Source: Rheum nobile
Lineage: Eukaryota; Streptophyta; Magnoliopsida; Caryophyllales; Polygonaceae
Assembly: GCA_027886185.1 (NCBI GenBank)
Contig: WOAB01000501.1
Location: 930,001-994,000, forward strand
Direction: 5' to 3'
DNA: 64,000 nt
Below the pieces are notes generated by a model. That model was not told the origin of the DNA. It did no database searches and worked only from the letters and a program-made list of their open reading frames with translations. Both the position numbers and the translations under genes were made by a program. Positions 1 to 11,100 of the stretch are shown piece by piece (positions within the stretch are counted from its first letter, which is position 1; each line of letters opens with the position of its first letter).

Positions 1-384
1 TCCTTCTCTACAGCCCGTCTCCTTAGAAAAAGACGTGACCCGACTCAATGCATCTTTAGCAGCTGCAACTGCCTTTGCAGCAATGACAGCCTTCTCCTCT
101 GCCATAGCCCTAGCAGCCTCAGCTGCCTTGGCTGCAGCAACTGCTTCCATTCCAGCAGCCTTTGCTATCTCCTCGGGTGTCATATGGGAGCCGTTCTTAT
201 AGGATTTCAATAGATTTTGAAGCCGAAGATTGTATTCACTCAAAGGAGACGGGCTGGAGTTTTCTGGAGAGCTCCGTGAATTGCTCTCTGAACTCTGCCT
301 CTTTAATCCTGCGAGTAATCGTTTACGAGGAGGTAAAAGGACCTCCGAATCCAGGTGATTAGTGCAATATTCATTAGCCTCCAT
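1..384 (-). CDS. First coding exon of an unrecognised alanine-rich protein gene (partial)
   Basis: Reading leftwards from an ATG at 384-382, all 128 codons to the window edge are open, so this is a partial exon that continues outside. The N-terminus carries a basic block (PPRKRLLAGLKRQ, about residues 18-30). A Ser/Pro-rich stretch follows (about 32-50), then HMTPEEIAKAAGMEAVAAA (about 67-85) leading into a strongly alanine-rich, probably helical segment with Lys/Glu (about 70-115). No signal peptide is visible. A likely 5'-UTR intron lies upstream: a CAG/GTAAAT donor in minus-strand sense at about 969, with a plausible TCGCAG acceptor near 455. I do not recognise the family with confidence, so no function is given. 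Codon pattern and composition look like an expressed host gene rather than a transposon. The start is the first ATG after the leader and fits the basic N-terminus. Confidence 0.7.
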   Translation of the reverse strand, partial: MEANEYCTNHLDSEVLLPPRKRLLAGLKRQSSESNSRSSPENSSPSPLSEYNLRLQNLLKSYKNGSHMTPEEIAKAAGMEAVAAAKAAEAARAMAEEKAVIAAKAVAAAKDALSRVTSFSKETGCREG

Positions 385-1477
385 GTTGAAATATGGCTTT
401 GATGAATCTCAACACATGAGTATTAATGAAATCTTTTTACAGCGAAAAACTATCCACTGCGACATGAAAGCTGCATCAACAATCACAACAAGAATTAGAC
501 TTCTTAATCACATAATTCCTACGCATCAAAACCGCCAACAAGATCTGAATTCAGGGTTACCAGATCAACATGAAACACTTAAATAAACCCTAGCAACCTA
601 GATCATGCAAACAGCAATGCAAAATCGCAAATTTTCAAGATTTCGAATCCAAATTCAGCTCTTCAGGCACAATTCAACCAGGCCAACATGAACAAAATTA
701 CAAATCAAATAGTGATCACTAGAAAACACCGAAACCAGCTGGTATTAAAAGAAGTAGCAGAAATCCTAGCTGATTCTCGGATATATGACAACAATTAAGG
801 ATCACTAACGCCAGATATAAGGCCAATCAGCGAAGCTACATAGCTTGATTTCCACGTGATTAGGCGAAATTAAACGGAATTAGGGCATCCATGGCATTAA
901 AAATTGGGTAAGGGATTGAGATCAAATGAGCATTAGAGCTTGGAGATGATCAGGAAACAAGAATTTACCTGATCTTGGAGGTGTTAGCAGAGACAGGGAG
1001 GGGAAACAGAGACACCGGCCACTTGAAATTAGGGTTTGGGAGAGACGAGAACAAGAAGAGAGAAGACGGAGGAGAATGAGGAAATCCAAGTTGGGAGGAA
1101 AAACAAAAATTGAAAATATGAAATTTATTTTCGTCTGGCTCTGGTATTACTTCCGTATTACCGTATTAATAAAACTCTAAAATCTCCTTCTCTTGTAAAG
1201 AAAAATGAAAGTCGTATATAATATTTTGTTTCTTTTCTTAATTTTCAGTATAAGGACATAAATCATATTTAGGTGCCTCATGATATTTGATTGTGAAGCC
1301 TTTTTTATCCAATCAAATTTTCATGACTTTACTATTTTTTATTATATTCTTATGTTTTATGAAATTTTCCTCTTGTGGGCCATAGTTTACTTCATTAATA
1401 ATAATAGTAGATGTCATTAATGGCCAAAAGAGGAATTTATGTATATGTTTATAAAATGGCATTTGTTATATCACATG
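385..1477 (-). promoter_or_regulatory. 5' leader, leader intron and upstream region of the left-edge gene
   Basis: The segment upstream of the minus-strand start has no sustained ORF. On the minus strand, sequence around 975-1100 is purine/pyrimidine-biased like a plant 5' UTR. It is followed by a donor-like CAG/GTAAAT near 969 and an AT-rich intron-like stretch down to about 455. Farther upstream (1140-1477) is AT-rich intergenic DNA with no gene. The exact transcription start cannot be fixed from sequence. Confidence 0.4.
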
Positions 1478-1518
1478 TTTAGGGAAATAATTCAATTTTA
1501 TATGTCGAGATTTTTATA

Positions 1519-1905
1519 GGTCCTTGATATTTAACGCACGGGTAAAATTTCTATTTCACGCTCTGTTTCGTATGTGACGTATCAAATGAAACCGTCCGTG
1601 ACGAACGAAAGCACTCCGTCTGTGACGGACCACAGTAAACCGTCTGTGACGCACCAACCTCATCCGTGCGTCACGGATGGACATTCTGATTCACGATACG
1701 ATTTTGGAATCGCCATAACTTTTGATTCCCTTGTCCAAACGCGCTGAAATTTTGAGGAGGTATAGTTGACATCTTGATCTTTAATCTGACGTTGGAATCA
1801 CTCAATTCGGAGTTACGTAGAAAAAGTTATACTTCTCCAAAGACGGGACAAATAAATAGAGATCTCTTAAGCGTCAAGGCGAGTAGAGATATCTCAAACC
1901 ATTAG
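1519..1905 (+). repeat. Left arm of the inverted-repeat element
   Basis: It runs from the CGCACGGGTAAAATTTC end through repeated CCGTC(C/T)GTGACG motifs to the GGCGAGTAGAGATATCTC side. It is the reverse complement, with moderate divergence, of 3108-3493. The CCGTGACGG-like motifs recur roughly every 25-27 bases. Confidence 0.8.
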
Positions 1906-2634
1906 AAAGAATGGATATGATTGCTTCAAAACAAATGGGAAACATTTGACAATCGAGATGGAACAAGCTTTCTATTATCTTTATGTATGACCAATCTTAT
2001 TGAAATTATAAGCATTATCAATACTCTAATTTGGTCAAACATAGTTTATTTTAATGTCGGTGTGTATATTACTTGCACTATACTTTTAGATTTATTAAGC
2101 CATTAATTAAACTGTCACATAGTATTTTTTGGAATATATATACATAAAATATATTTTATATTGTTTCATGAATATATTACTTAAAGTTTTGTTACCTTTA
2201 TGAAATAAATCATTCTCATGCATATTTATAAAAGAAACTTAATTTGTTTAACCGTCTAATTCTTACTTTAAATACATATGATTTACTTGAGCTACATAAT
2301 CCTTCTCTAATTTTTTAGCATGCTAAAACAATATAATTATTATAATATTTTTTGTTAGTCAATAGCATCTTATATTATCAATTGATATACCGTTAAATAT
2401 ATAGTATATATTTATCCAAACATGTACATGACACATTGACATATAGTAGTTATATACTATTAACAGACTCTAATAAATGTTTTTCTTTTCAAAAATCGAT
2501 TTATCTAGGTCTTTGTTTTGAATTACAATGCAAAATCTATCAAGTCATATAATTTAAAAACTGAACATAATCAGAATATGTTTATAAACAATTACTTTAT
2601 TGATGTTAACATCAATAAAAGAAACTTAATTTAA

Positions 2635-2970
2635 CGCCTTGGTTCATCCGTGACGGACGAAACATGTTCATCCGTGACAGACGAAGCATTTTCATCCCTG
2701 ACGGATGAACATGTTTCGTCCGTCACGGATGAACATGTTTCGTCCGTCACAGATGAACATGCTGATCCGCGACACGATTTTGGAATCGCCATAACGTACT
2801 TTTGATTCCCTAGTCCAAACACGCTGAAAATTGGAGGAGTTATAGTTGACATCTTGATCTTTAATCTAACGTTGGAATCACTCAATTCGGAGTTACATAA
2901 AAAACGTTATACTTATCCAAAGACGGGACACATAAATATAGATCTTTTAAGCGCCAAGGCGAGTACAATA
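2635..2970 (+). repeat. Internal third copy of the arm with an expanded CGTCCGTCACGG array
   Basis: The downstream part (from TTTGGAATCGCCATAACG) matches the left arm in direct orientation. The front is an array of about five units of the type CATCCGTGACGGACGAAACA in alternating near-palindromic form. A short minus-strand ORF over the array only reflects the repeat and is not a gene. Confidence 0.7.
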
Positions 2971-3107
2971 GCATTTAAGTCGGATTACAATAGCATTGCA
3001 ATCATGGATCACAATAGGATTACAATGTGCAAGTACAATAGCATTTAAGTCGCCTTGCAACTCGTCTCTTTCTTGTAGAAGAAGGTTCGAACGCCATCGG
3101 CTGATAA

Positions 3108-3493
3108 ACGAATGGAGAAGTATCTCTAATCGCATTGACGCTTAAGAGATCTCTATTTCTTTGTCCTGTATTTGGATAAGTATAATTTTTTCTACGTAAC
3201 TCCGAATTGAGTGATTCCAACGTCAGATTAAAGATCAAGATGTCAAATATAACTCCTCCAAATTTCAGCGCGTTTGGACTAGGGAATCAAAAGTTATGAC
3301 GATTCCAAAATTGTGTCGCATATCAGAATGTCCATCCGTGACGCACGGATGGGGTTGGTGTGTCACAGACGGTTTACTGTGGTCCGTCACGGATGGAGTG
3401 TTTTAGTTCGTCACGGGCGGCTTCATTTGACCCGTGACGGACGAATCGGTGCGTGAAATAACAATTTTGCCGGTACGTGAAATAAAAATCGTG
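3108..3493 (-). repeat. Right arm of the inverted-repeat element
   Basis: This is the inverted counterpart of 1519-1905, ending GTGAAATAAAAATCGTG beside the target duplication at 3494-3501. The outer 60 bases align well with the left arm: the TATTTCACGC and TCAAATGAA(A/G)CCG blocks are shared after reverse complementing. Confidence 0.8.
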
Positions 3494-3544
3494 TTTTTAT
3501 ATGTATTCAAACTACATATTTGCGAAACCGAATTTCATTAGGCA

Positions 3545-6500
3545 TCTATATATAATGTAAAATACAATCTTAGGCCATTAATGACCATATCATTTATTGT
3601 AGGTTTAAAATATTTACAAAATTACACAAAAGTTAAACATGTATATATTTATATATAAACATATATACTAAAGTAGCACTTCTCTGAATAAGTTTTGTAT
3701 ATTTTAATTTAATTTACATGAATTTTTATTTCAAATTTGAAATATATTATATAAATTATAAATTTATAATGTACTTTAAGTGAAATTGACTGATATATAA
3801 ATCTCAGTACATTACAAAATAATGAATATGCATGTCATTAATTTTAAATTATTATAATTGTAATTATAATGTGAATATTACTTAATTGTCACTTCTCAAT
3901 CACCCTTAAAAAATAAAATAATTAAGTTATAACGTTCAAAATTGCCAATATTTTCTTTACTATTAGTAAGAGGATAAATATAAATGTGTTGACATACACA
4001 GTGAATAATATACATATAAACCGACAACAACTAAAGGAATTAAACACCACCATATTGTATACTACCAACATTTATTTAAATTTGAGATATGTCCCATCCA
4101 TGAAACAATTGATAATTTAGTTGTTAAAAACTGGTAATTTTTAATGCCCGTAAAGTTTTTTAGTACAAATATTGACAAATATATTAACCTTTTAGTATAG
4201 TTCTTATATTATTTAAGGTTTATTTTATATTTTCATATGTTCTAAGTCAAGTGTTATGTATTTTTAAAATAATTATTTAAATTCACTGCTAGCATAAAAA
4301 ATATAATTGTACATATGATTGATTATTTTTTGTTTACGTGATGTTTTTCAATTTATAATTGAAAATACATTAAAAATACATTAATGTTATTTAGAGGCAC
4401 TAACATTAATATGTTTAATATTGTAAATTGTGTTTTAAAATAAATGTTATAAATTTACTTTTTATAATTCAAAACAAATTATCTAATAAAGAATGACAAA
4501 AAAGCCCATAATATAAAAAAACGTCTCATATATGTAAAACATGATTGAAAATGTCTTATTATATATAAGTTGTATCATAGACAATAAATTATCCTCTCAC
4601 CCCCCCCCCCCCCCCAAATTTACCAATATTACCCAATTTTATAACATTCAAACCATTCTAACTTTTAGAATTTCAACGCTTAGTATTCTTTTGAGCTAAT
4701 CAATTCTATGACCACAATAATTTACTTCCGAACTCAAACAACCATGCACATTAAAAAATTCCACAATTAATTTCATACTAATATTTACATATACATAGCA
4801 AAGCTTCTTTCCATGCATCCACATTCCACATTGAAAGTACTAGAAGCCATATAAATAATTACAACCTAAATTGCATATCTTTGTCCACCGTATGGAGGAG
4901 CCATGTACAAACATCTTATACACCAACTTGCTACAAGTTTGGTTGTTGGAGTTATAAAGAGAAGCTGTATCAATCGTTTTTTCTTTCCATTTCTTTTGTT
5001 TAATTATTTGCTTTGAATTTAGAGTTTTGCTATATTAGTCTTGAGATTGCAAGTGTTTGTAATCTAAAATAATAATTTTGAGTTGTAATTATTATTTGTT
5101 TATTTGAAGGTTTCATGAGATGAGTTTGTTAGTATAAGGTATTTCGATTTGTTTTGTGATTATGGGCTTTTTCTATTTGAAGATTTTGTAATGGTGGAGC
5201 AATGTAATTTTAGCATCAAAGATATACTCATACTATAACTTCTTTCTGTATTGTAAGATAAAAAAGATTTAACGCCACGAACAATATATTTATATAAACA
5301 CATACTATAAAAAAATGAACAATAAAAAATCTCTCATTCTTAATAGCAATTTTAAAGAGTTATAAATTTTAATGTCACTTCCAGATTTAAGTAGGTAAAA
5401 AAATACTTCAGAAGAAAATCATCTATATCAAAGAGTAAATACTAAATAGATTGTAAGTAAAACCTATATGTAGATAAACATTTTCTTTTAAGTAATTTTA
5501 TTGACTTAAATTCTCTTTTCTTTACGCATTAAAAATTTAACAAAAAAATATCATTGTCTTAATAGACGGTGAATCGGTGATATATTTGTAGAAGACTTAG
5601 CAATCCGTTCATAGTACAATATCCAATAAATAAGTAAACAATGGAGAATAAAAGACATTATCTATATAAACTACTCTCTTTCGTTTATAATAATTATACA
5701 TCTGGATTATTATGTTCTTTTGTTACTTTTCCAAAATCACAACTAATAATTTTTTCACTTTTTATTAAAAAGTGCTAAAAATAATAAAATAATATATGTA
5801 AAAGGATAATTATTTTGAAGCAAAAACACATGGTTAGAAAGGATAAATATCATAAAATGGATGAAGTATATTTTAAGATGTAAGATAACTTCTTAAAAAT
5901 TAGTTTGTATCTGAGGTCCTATGTACACACAAATAGAAATTGGAGTACAAATGACTAAATAATTAATTAGTTTATATAAGAAAAAAAATTAATTGTAGTA
6001 AATGAATGCAATGGGTATATTTGGTCAACTTTGGCTAAAATAGCTAAAGGACAAATCAAGCTAAACAAAATTTTAAGCCTAAAAGAATAATTCAATCTAA
6101 ATGAAAGGACTATTATATCAGTTGAATAAGTATATCGTAATAAATTAAATACAAGTTCGTAGTATAACAACATTGGTGAACTTTTAATATGAGAAGCTTG
6201 CTATTTGATATTAATTTATTTTCCATCGGAAAATGATGTAATATTGCTAAATTGAAAACCGAATAATATTCTTATACAATTAAATACTTTTTTTTTTTGA
6301 GAAAATATAAGCTAGCTAAAATGTAAACATTTTTATATTGAAATTTATAACCAATAATGGAATTATAAACTTCCAACCTAAGGTATATAGTTTTTTGGAG
6401 TTTACAATAAACTACTAAGAATTCAAATATTTTTGTAATTTTACGTGACTCCGTAGTGTTCGTAATCTATTGTACATCTCTCTAAAAAATCACACAAAAA

Positions 6501-7469
6501 TGGTTAGAAAACGAGATTGAATTGAGATAATAATCAAGTACATAAATGTATCTCTTTGCTCCCATTTTTTATCCCTTTTTTTACGTTTTTTAAATAGTGA
6601 TAGTTATAATTAAAAAAATAAAGTTTATAGATGAGACCCAAATGATTAGGATAAAAGAACAGGTGTAATGATATTCACAATCTTTACCCCAATTTTACAA
6701 ATTCTAAATTCTCTATTATGAATAATATTATCAAAAAAATGAGAGAATTGTTGTTTTGGATTTACTAGTCGGATTTTGTTAATTCAACCGTTTCTTTGTC
6801 AATTATAACTTAAGCTATAATATCATATTAATCACTTGAAAATTTGGATGATATAAATAATTAAAAAAATTAAACCTCATAATATTTAACGTTCGAACTC
6901 ATACATAATATTGTAAAGAGAAAATAAAACAAAAGCTCCTAAGGTGAAAATGAAAAATTAAATATAATTAATAATGTAGATTTATGCAAAGATAACACGT
7001 AACATTTAGATTTTTCATTACAAAATACAGACAAACATATATGCTTATGACATTGTGTTAACTTTTTATTTATCTATACTTTTGTTTAAAATATAAATAC
7101 TATAAAATATTATTTCATTAACCAGTATATATAGGCCCATAGGGTAAATATTCAATTGTCAATTCAAGTTGTTATTCGAGTCTTTTTTGTTTGTTTGAAA
7201 TATGCAAATTATGTCTAACTTGAAAACTTTCATTTAAAAATTTAACACTACTAGCTCCTATTGTAATTAATTTCAACATTATATATTAAATCATAAAGTT
7301 TAAAATTTAATATATTATAAAACATGTGTATCATAGGAGGTACAATGTAAATATGATTTAATATGTATAAATAAGGATAATTAAGACATATCAATTATAT
7401 ATATATTAATAAAATGTCAAATAAAATAAGTTTAATATAATTTAATAAAGTCCGTGCTACTACTACTAG
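3545..7469 (+). mobile_element. Helitron-like non-autonomous element (3925 bp) with precise empty site
   Basis: The element starts with TC (3545-3546), ends with CTAG (7466-7469) and sits between a host A (3544) and a host T (7470). The other copy of the duplication reads GGCATATTAATG at 61049-61060, which is exactly the sequence left when 3545-7469 is removed. TC...CTRR ends and insertion between A and T without target duplication are the defining features of Helitrons. The interior is very AT-rich, has no Rep/helicase reading frame and contains a C16-type homopolymer near 4600 and a Stowaway-like MITE. A clear GC-rich 3' hairpin is not obvious, so the call rests on the ends and the empty site. 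Confidence 0.75.
5674..5866. mobile_element. Stowaway-like MITE inside the Helitron
   Basis: TA dinucleotides flank a 193-bp block that begins CTCTCTTTCGTTTATAATAA and ends ATAAAATGGATGAAG. The ends resemble the CTCCCTCCGT-type Stowaway terminal repeat in degenerate form. There is no coding capacity. Confidence 0.5.
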
Positions 7470-8121
7470 TATTAATGTATAATACCAATCTAGTTATTAA
7501 TCACTTTTTTTGGTCAGCATTAATCACTTTTTGTATGTTTTTGGTCAGCATTAATCACTGTTACTCCGTATACTGATACAGAGATTAGGGCAGCGAGATG
7601 ATCAAAAGATACATGTTTGTAAATGCACTTTTCTCGGTACACGAGGGGTGCAATAATTTGTTTGATCCAGGGCAGTCGGTTTGAAGGTGAACCGGATCTA
7701 GTCCGGTTTTCATCTTTCTGGTTCAGAAGAGTAATACTCCGGTGTGCTCGCGTCCAGGTAGTGCACGTACACCTGCAACAAACCCCCTCCAAATTTCACC
7801 GCCTTTTTTTCGCTTCCTTACTGAGACTCTGAGAGGCATACCTTTCCACTTCCGAGTTACGAAATCCAGAAGATTGTCTTCCAATCCTCCATTCTAGGTG
7901 AGTAATTCGACGAATTTGGTTTCCCTAGTTTCTTCATCGATTCTAGGGTTTTGTTTCTTCGCACCTTTCTTTGTTTATGTGAATCGTTTTCCCCCTTTCT
8001 TGTTCCATTCTATCAGATTATGTATCAATTTTCGCTGCTTGCTTCGGGAATGTTGCTTTCAGTCCGGGGTATGATATGGGCTAGTGCGAATGTTGATTGT
8101 TCCTGTTAAGAACGCATTTTA
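7470..8121 (+). promoter_or_regulatory. MLH3 upstream region, non-coding first exon and leader intron (copy A)
   Basis: A short GC-richer stretch (about 7630-7897) precedes a donor TTCTAG/GTGAGT at 7898. A leader intron follows, and a TTGCTTTCAG acceptor ends near 8062, with the MLH3 start at 8122. The same arrangement is conserved in copy B (about 61054-61698). The Helitron inserted immediately upstream at 7469, so any regulatory sequence beyond that point in copy A is replaced by element DNA. Confidence 0.5.
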
Positions 8122-11100
8122 ATGGAGAGCATTAAGCCTTTGCCGGAGAGAGTTCGTAGCTCGGTGCGTTCTGGGTTCATCATCTCTGACATGATCAGAG
8201 TTGTTGAAGAGCTTGTTTACAACAGTCTCGACGCTGGTGCAACCAAGGTAAAATTGATTCAATCATTTGATCACAATGAATTTTATGGTGGAATTGATTT
8301 GTAAAGACGGAGTTATCAATCACTGTTATATGATACTATACTCTGTGTCTCATAACCTGATTTTGAAGTTTATTTGCTTGAACTTTTTAGATGGGAGATC
8401 ATGAGCATGATTTTCTGTTTGTTATGAGTAATTAATGTGTGAAAGACTAAAATAAGTGTTATATATGTAACTTGTATGTCTAATAATGGGTTCTATCTCT
8501 TTATCTTTTCAGGTATTAGTCTCAATAGGTGTTGGTACAGGCTATGTTAAAGTGGAAGATAATGGTCAGTGACTGTCACTCACTCTTGTAGTGCTTGTTA
8601 AACATGCCCTTTTGGTTAAAGCTTATTTGGCCTTTTTGCTATATGTGTAGGATGTGGTATTAGTCGAGATGGTTTGACCTTGTTAGGAGAACGATATGGT
8701 AACTAATTTTACTCTCTTTTTTCATGCAATCCATTATTGTATACACATATTTACTAATCTGATAAAAGGAAGTTATATGTCCAATAACTTTTCCTTCTTT
8801 TGTTCATTTATTGCTATGCATATTAAATCTGCAGCAACATCAAAACATCACACCATACCTGAAACCAGTAGTGGTTTGAGAAGTTTTGGTAATCGGGGAG
8901 AAGTATTATGCTCCATTGCTGATATCTCCTTGCTGGAAATTATTACAAAAGCAAAAGGGAGGCCAAACGGATACCGGAAAATCATGAAGGTGAATAATGA
9001 TGTTGCTATAACAACATCTCTTAAAACACTTCGCCTTTGCGTACTTTATTTTTTGAGTAATATATTTTGATGCTAATTGAGCTTAGTTCACAACTTGGGT
9101 TTTTGGTGCTTTTTCAGGGTCCTAAATGCCTACATCTAGGTATTGACAATGATAGATGGGATGCGGGAACAACAGGTACTCTTTTGAAAAATGCACTGAA
9201 TATATGTGCTCCTAGTACAATTTTCATATGGCGACTGTTTTCCCATTCTATAAGCTTTATGATGAGTAATATAATGCACACTCATTAGATATACATGGCT
9301 ATTGTTTAACTTCTATATCTGGAATTTAAACTAAGCATATATAAATTAGGGGGAGTGTGCAAGATTTGGCATCCAATAATATACGATGGGAATGAGCGCA
9401 TGTTACAATCCATTAAGATTATAGTAAGACTTAATGCATAGTTATCCATTCCAAGATATGTGCTCCAAATTGAATTCTGTTTCAATATTTCAAGGGTGAA
9501 CATGGACAAGATGGTAAGACCTGGACAAATACTCTTAAGTATACTTCATCCCAAAATTTCCAAGGATAACTGTGTTCTTTGGACAGGCTAAACACTGGCG
9601 GTTGTGGGGAAAACCAAGTAGGTTTGTTTTAGCAATAATGAATCAGAAGGGAAAGTAAATACTGAAACTTGTCCAGCTGTCTCTGTATTCGACAAATGAG
9701 GGACCTGTCTTTGGTTTTTGTCAACTTTTAGTAGATTTGTTCTTTTAAATTAATTTTTTTGTCATATATGTGCAGTAATAGTTCATGATATGTTTTACAA
9801 TCAACCTGTTCGAAGAACGCATATGCAGACCAGGTACCCTTGCATTGTTAAATTTTCGTTAATGTTGGATGTATTGTGGATTTTGTTGTAATCACTGAAA
9901 CCATTGTGCTGGAAGCCCGAAGAAAGTCTTGCACTCTGTCAAAAAATGTGTACTTCAAATCGCCCTCGTGCGACCTCAAGTTATCTTCTCTATTGTTGAC
10001 ATCGAGAGGTTTGTAATGTTACATCTTCCATCTCTTCCTTACCTTAATATACCGTTGTCTCATGTCTCTGGTTGTCTGAATGTAGTGAGGGTGAATTGCT
10101 TCGGACACATGCTTCTTCTTCTCCTTTGGCGATATTGATTAGTCATTTTGGTATCAAAGTCACACTTTTGCATGAGTTAAGCCTTTCTGAAGGTCCATTT
10201 GAGCTTGCTGGATACATTTCTAGTTCACCTCAAACTTTCTCAACAAAGGTAGAACTATTTGTTTTGGTTCCTTCATGAAACTTCTCTACTCATTAACTTT
10301 CAGAAAGTGTTGGTTCCTTACAAACTTGTTTTGCAGGGCATTCAACATATATGTATCCAAATGTTCAAAATCCCTATATGGTGTTCTTTTGCCGTGCTCA
10401 TATTACTCTTCTACCTTTTTCTTAAGTTTGACCTTAATCCTCAGTAGATGTTAACTCAAGATTCATTGACAAAAGTCCAATTCATAAATCACTTAATGGG
10501 CTAGCAAGTACCTTCTGGGAGCAGTTGAACAATAACCAAAGTGGAAAGAGGAGTCGGTCTCAAACATGTGCAACATACTGTCTGAACTTAACCTGCTCAC
10601 AATCTTTGTATGAGTTAAATATTGAACAACTGAAGACTTCAGTGGAATTCAAGGTAGTTTCTTTTTCCTCGAGACATTTTTCGCGTAGAATATATTTTCA
10701 AAAATGCTTGTGCTGGGATACTACTTGTAACTTCTATTAATGTTTTGAGAAATTTCTATGATATACCAGAAAAACAGTGCAGAACATGGTGACTTCATAA
10801 TTTTGTGAGAACTTGCATCCTCTTTACTTGCTAACCAATTTGGTGGTGCACTGGTGCCATTGTTCAGGACTGGTTGCCTCTGCTCTCGTTCATTGAAAAG
10901 TCTGTTGCATCATTGTGGAGTAGCACTGCATCTAATGGTATTATGCATAAAGAGATATTTTGAGTTTATTCCTACAATATTACCCTTGTTTCTTAGAAGT
11001 GGAGTGTTATTTTTTATTCTACTTTCACAATTATGTAGTGGTTTTATAAGCTTCAAAAATATATTTAGGGAAGCTGTTCAGCTCCACTGCTGACCCAACA

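Larger units (their letters stand above)
1519..3493. mobile_element. Inverted-repeat (TIR/fold-back) element with 8-bp TSD and known empty site
   Basis: Target duplications TTTTTATA flank it at 1511-1518 and 3494-3501. The other copy of the duplicated segment shows the uninterrupted site (GAGATTTTTATATGTATTC around 60992-61012). Two arms of about 385 bp lie in inverted orientation (1519-1905 and 3108-3493). They share a conserved core around TTTGGAATCGCCATAACTTT and AATTCGGAGTTACGTAGAAA plus palindromic CCGTCACGG-type motifs. The interior is AT-rich and holds a third partial copy of the arm (2635-2970). No transposase is encoded, so it is non-autonomous. The 8-bp duplication would suit a hAT-like mobiliser, but the outer ends do not show clear hAT termini, so the superfamily is left open. 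Confidence 0.8.
1478..10468 (+). repeat. Segmental duplication copy A (contains MLH3 5' half and two later insertions)
   Basis: From the motif TTTAGGGAAATAATTC at 1478 the sequence matches a direct copy starting at 60886 and reaching the right window edge, which corresponds to about 10468 here. Exons are almost identical and introns differ by scattered substitutions and small indels. Copy A is longer because it carries an inverted-repeat element (1519-3493) and a Helitron-like element (3545-7469), both absent from copy B. The left breakpoint is sharp; the right breakpoint is outside the window. Confidence 0.9.

Noticed and set aside
162..586. Two plus-strand ORFs opposite the left-edge gene
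   Set aside because: Shadows of the minus-strand exon and of its leader intron; no family features.
2631..2885. 84-aa minus-strand ORF with SSVTDE repeats
   Set aside because: Reads through the palindromic array of the inverted-repeat element.
4597..4616. Poly-C run as a functional element
   Set aside because: Simple homopolymer inside the Helitron; may also be a sequencing-sensitive site.
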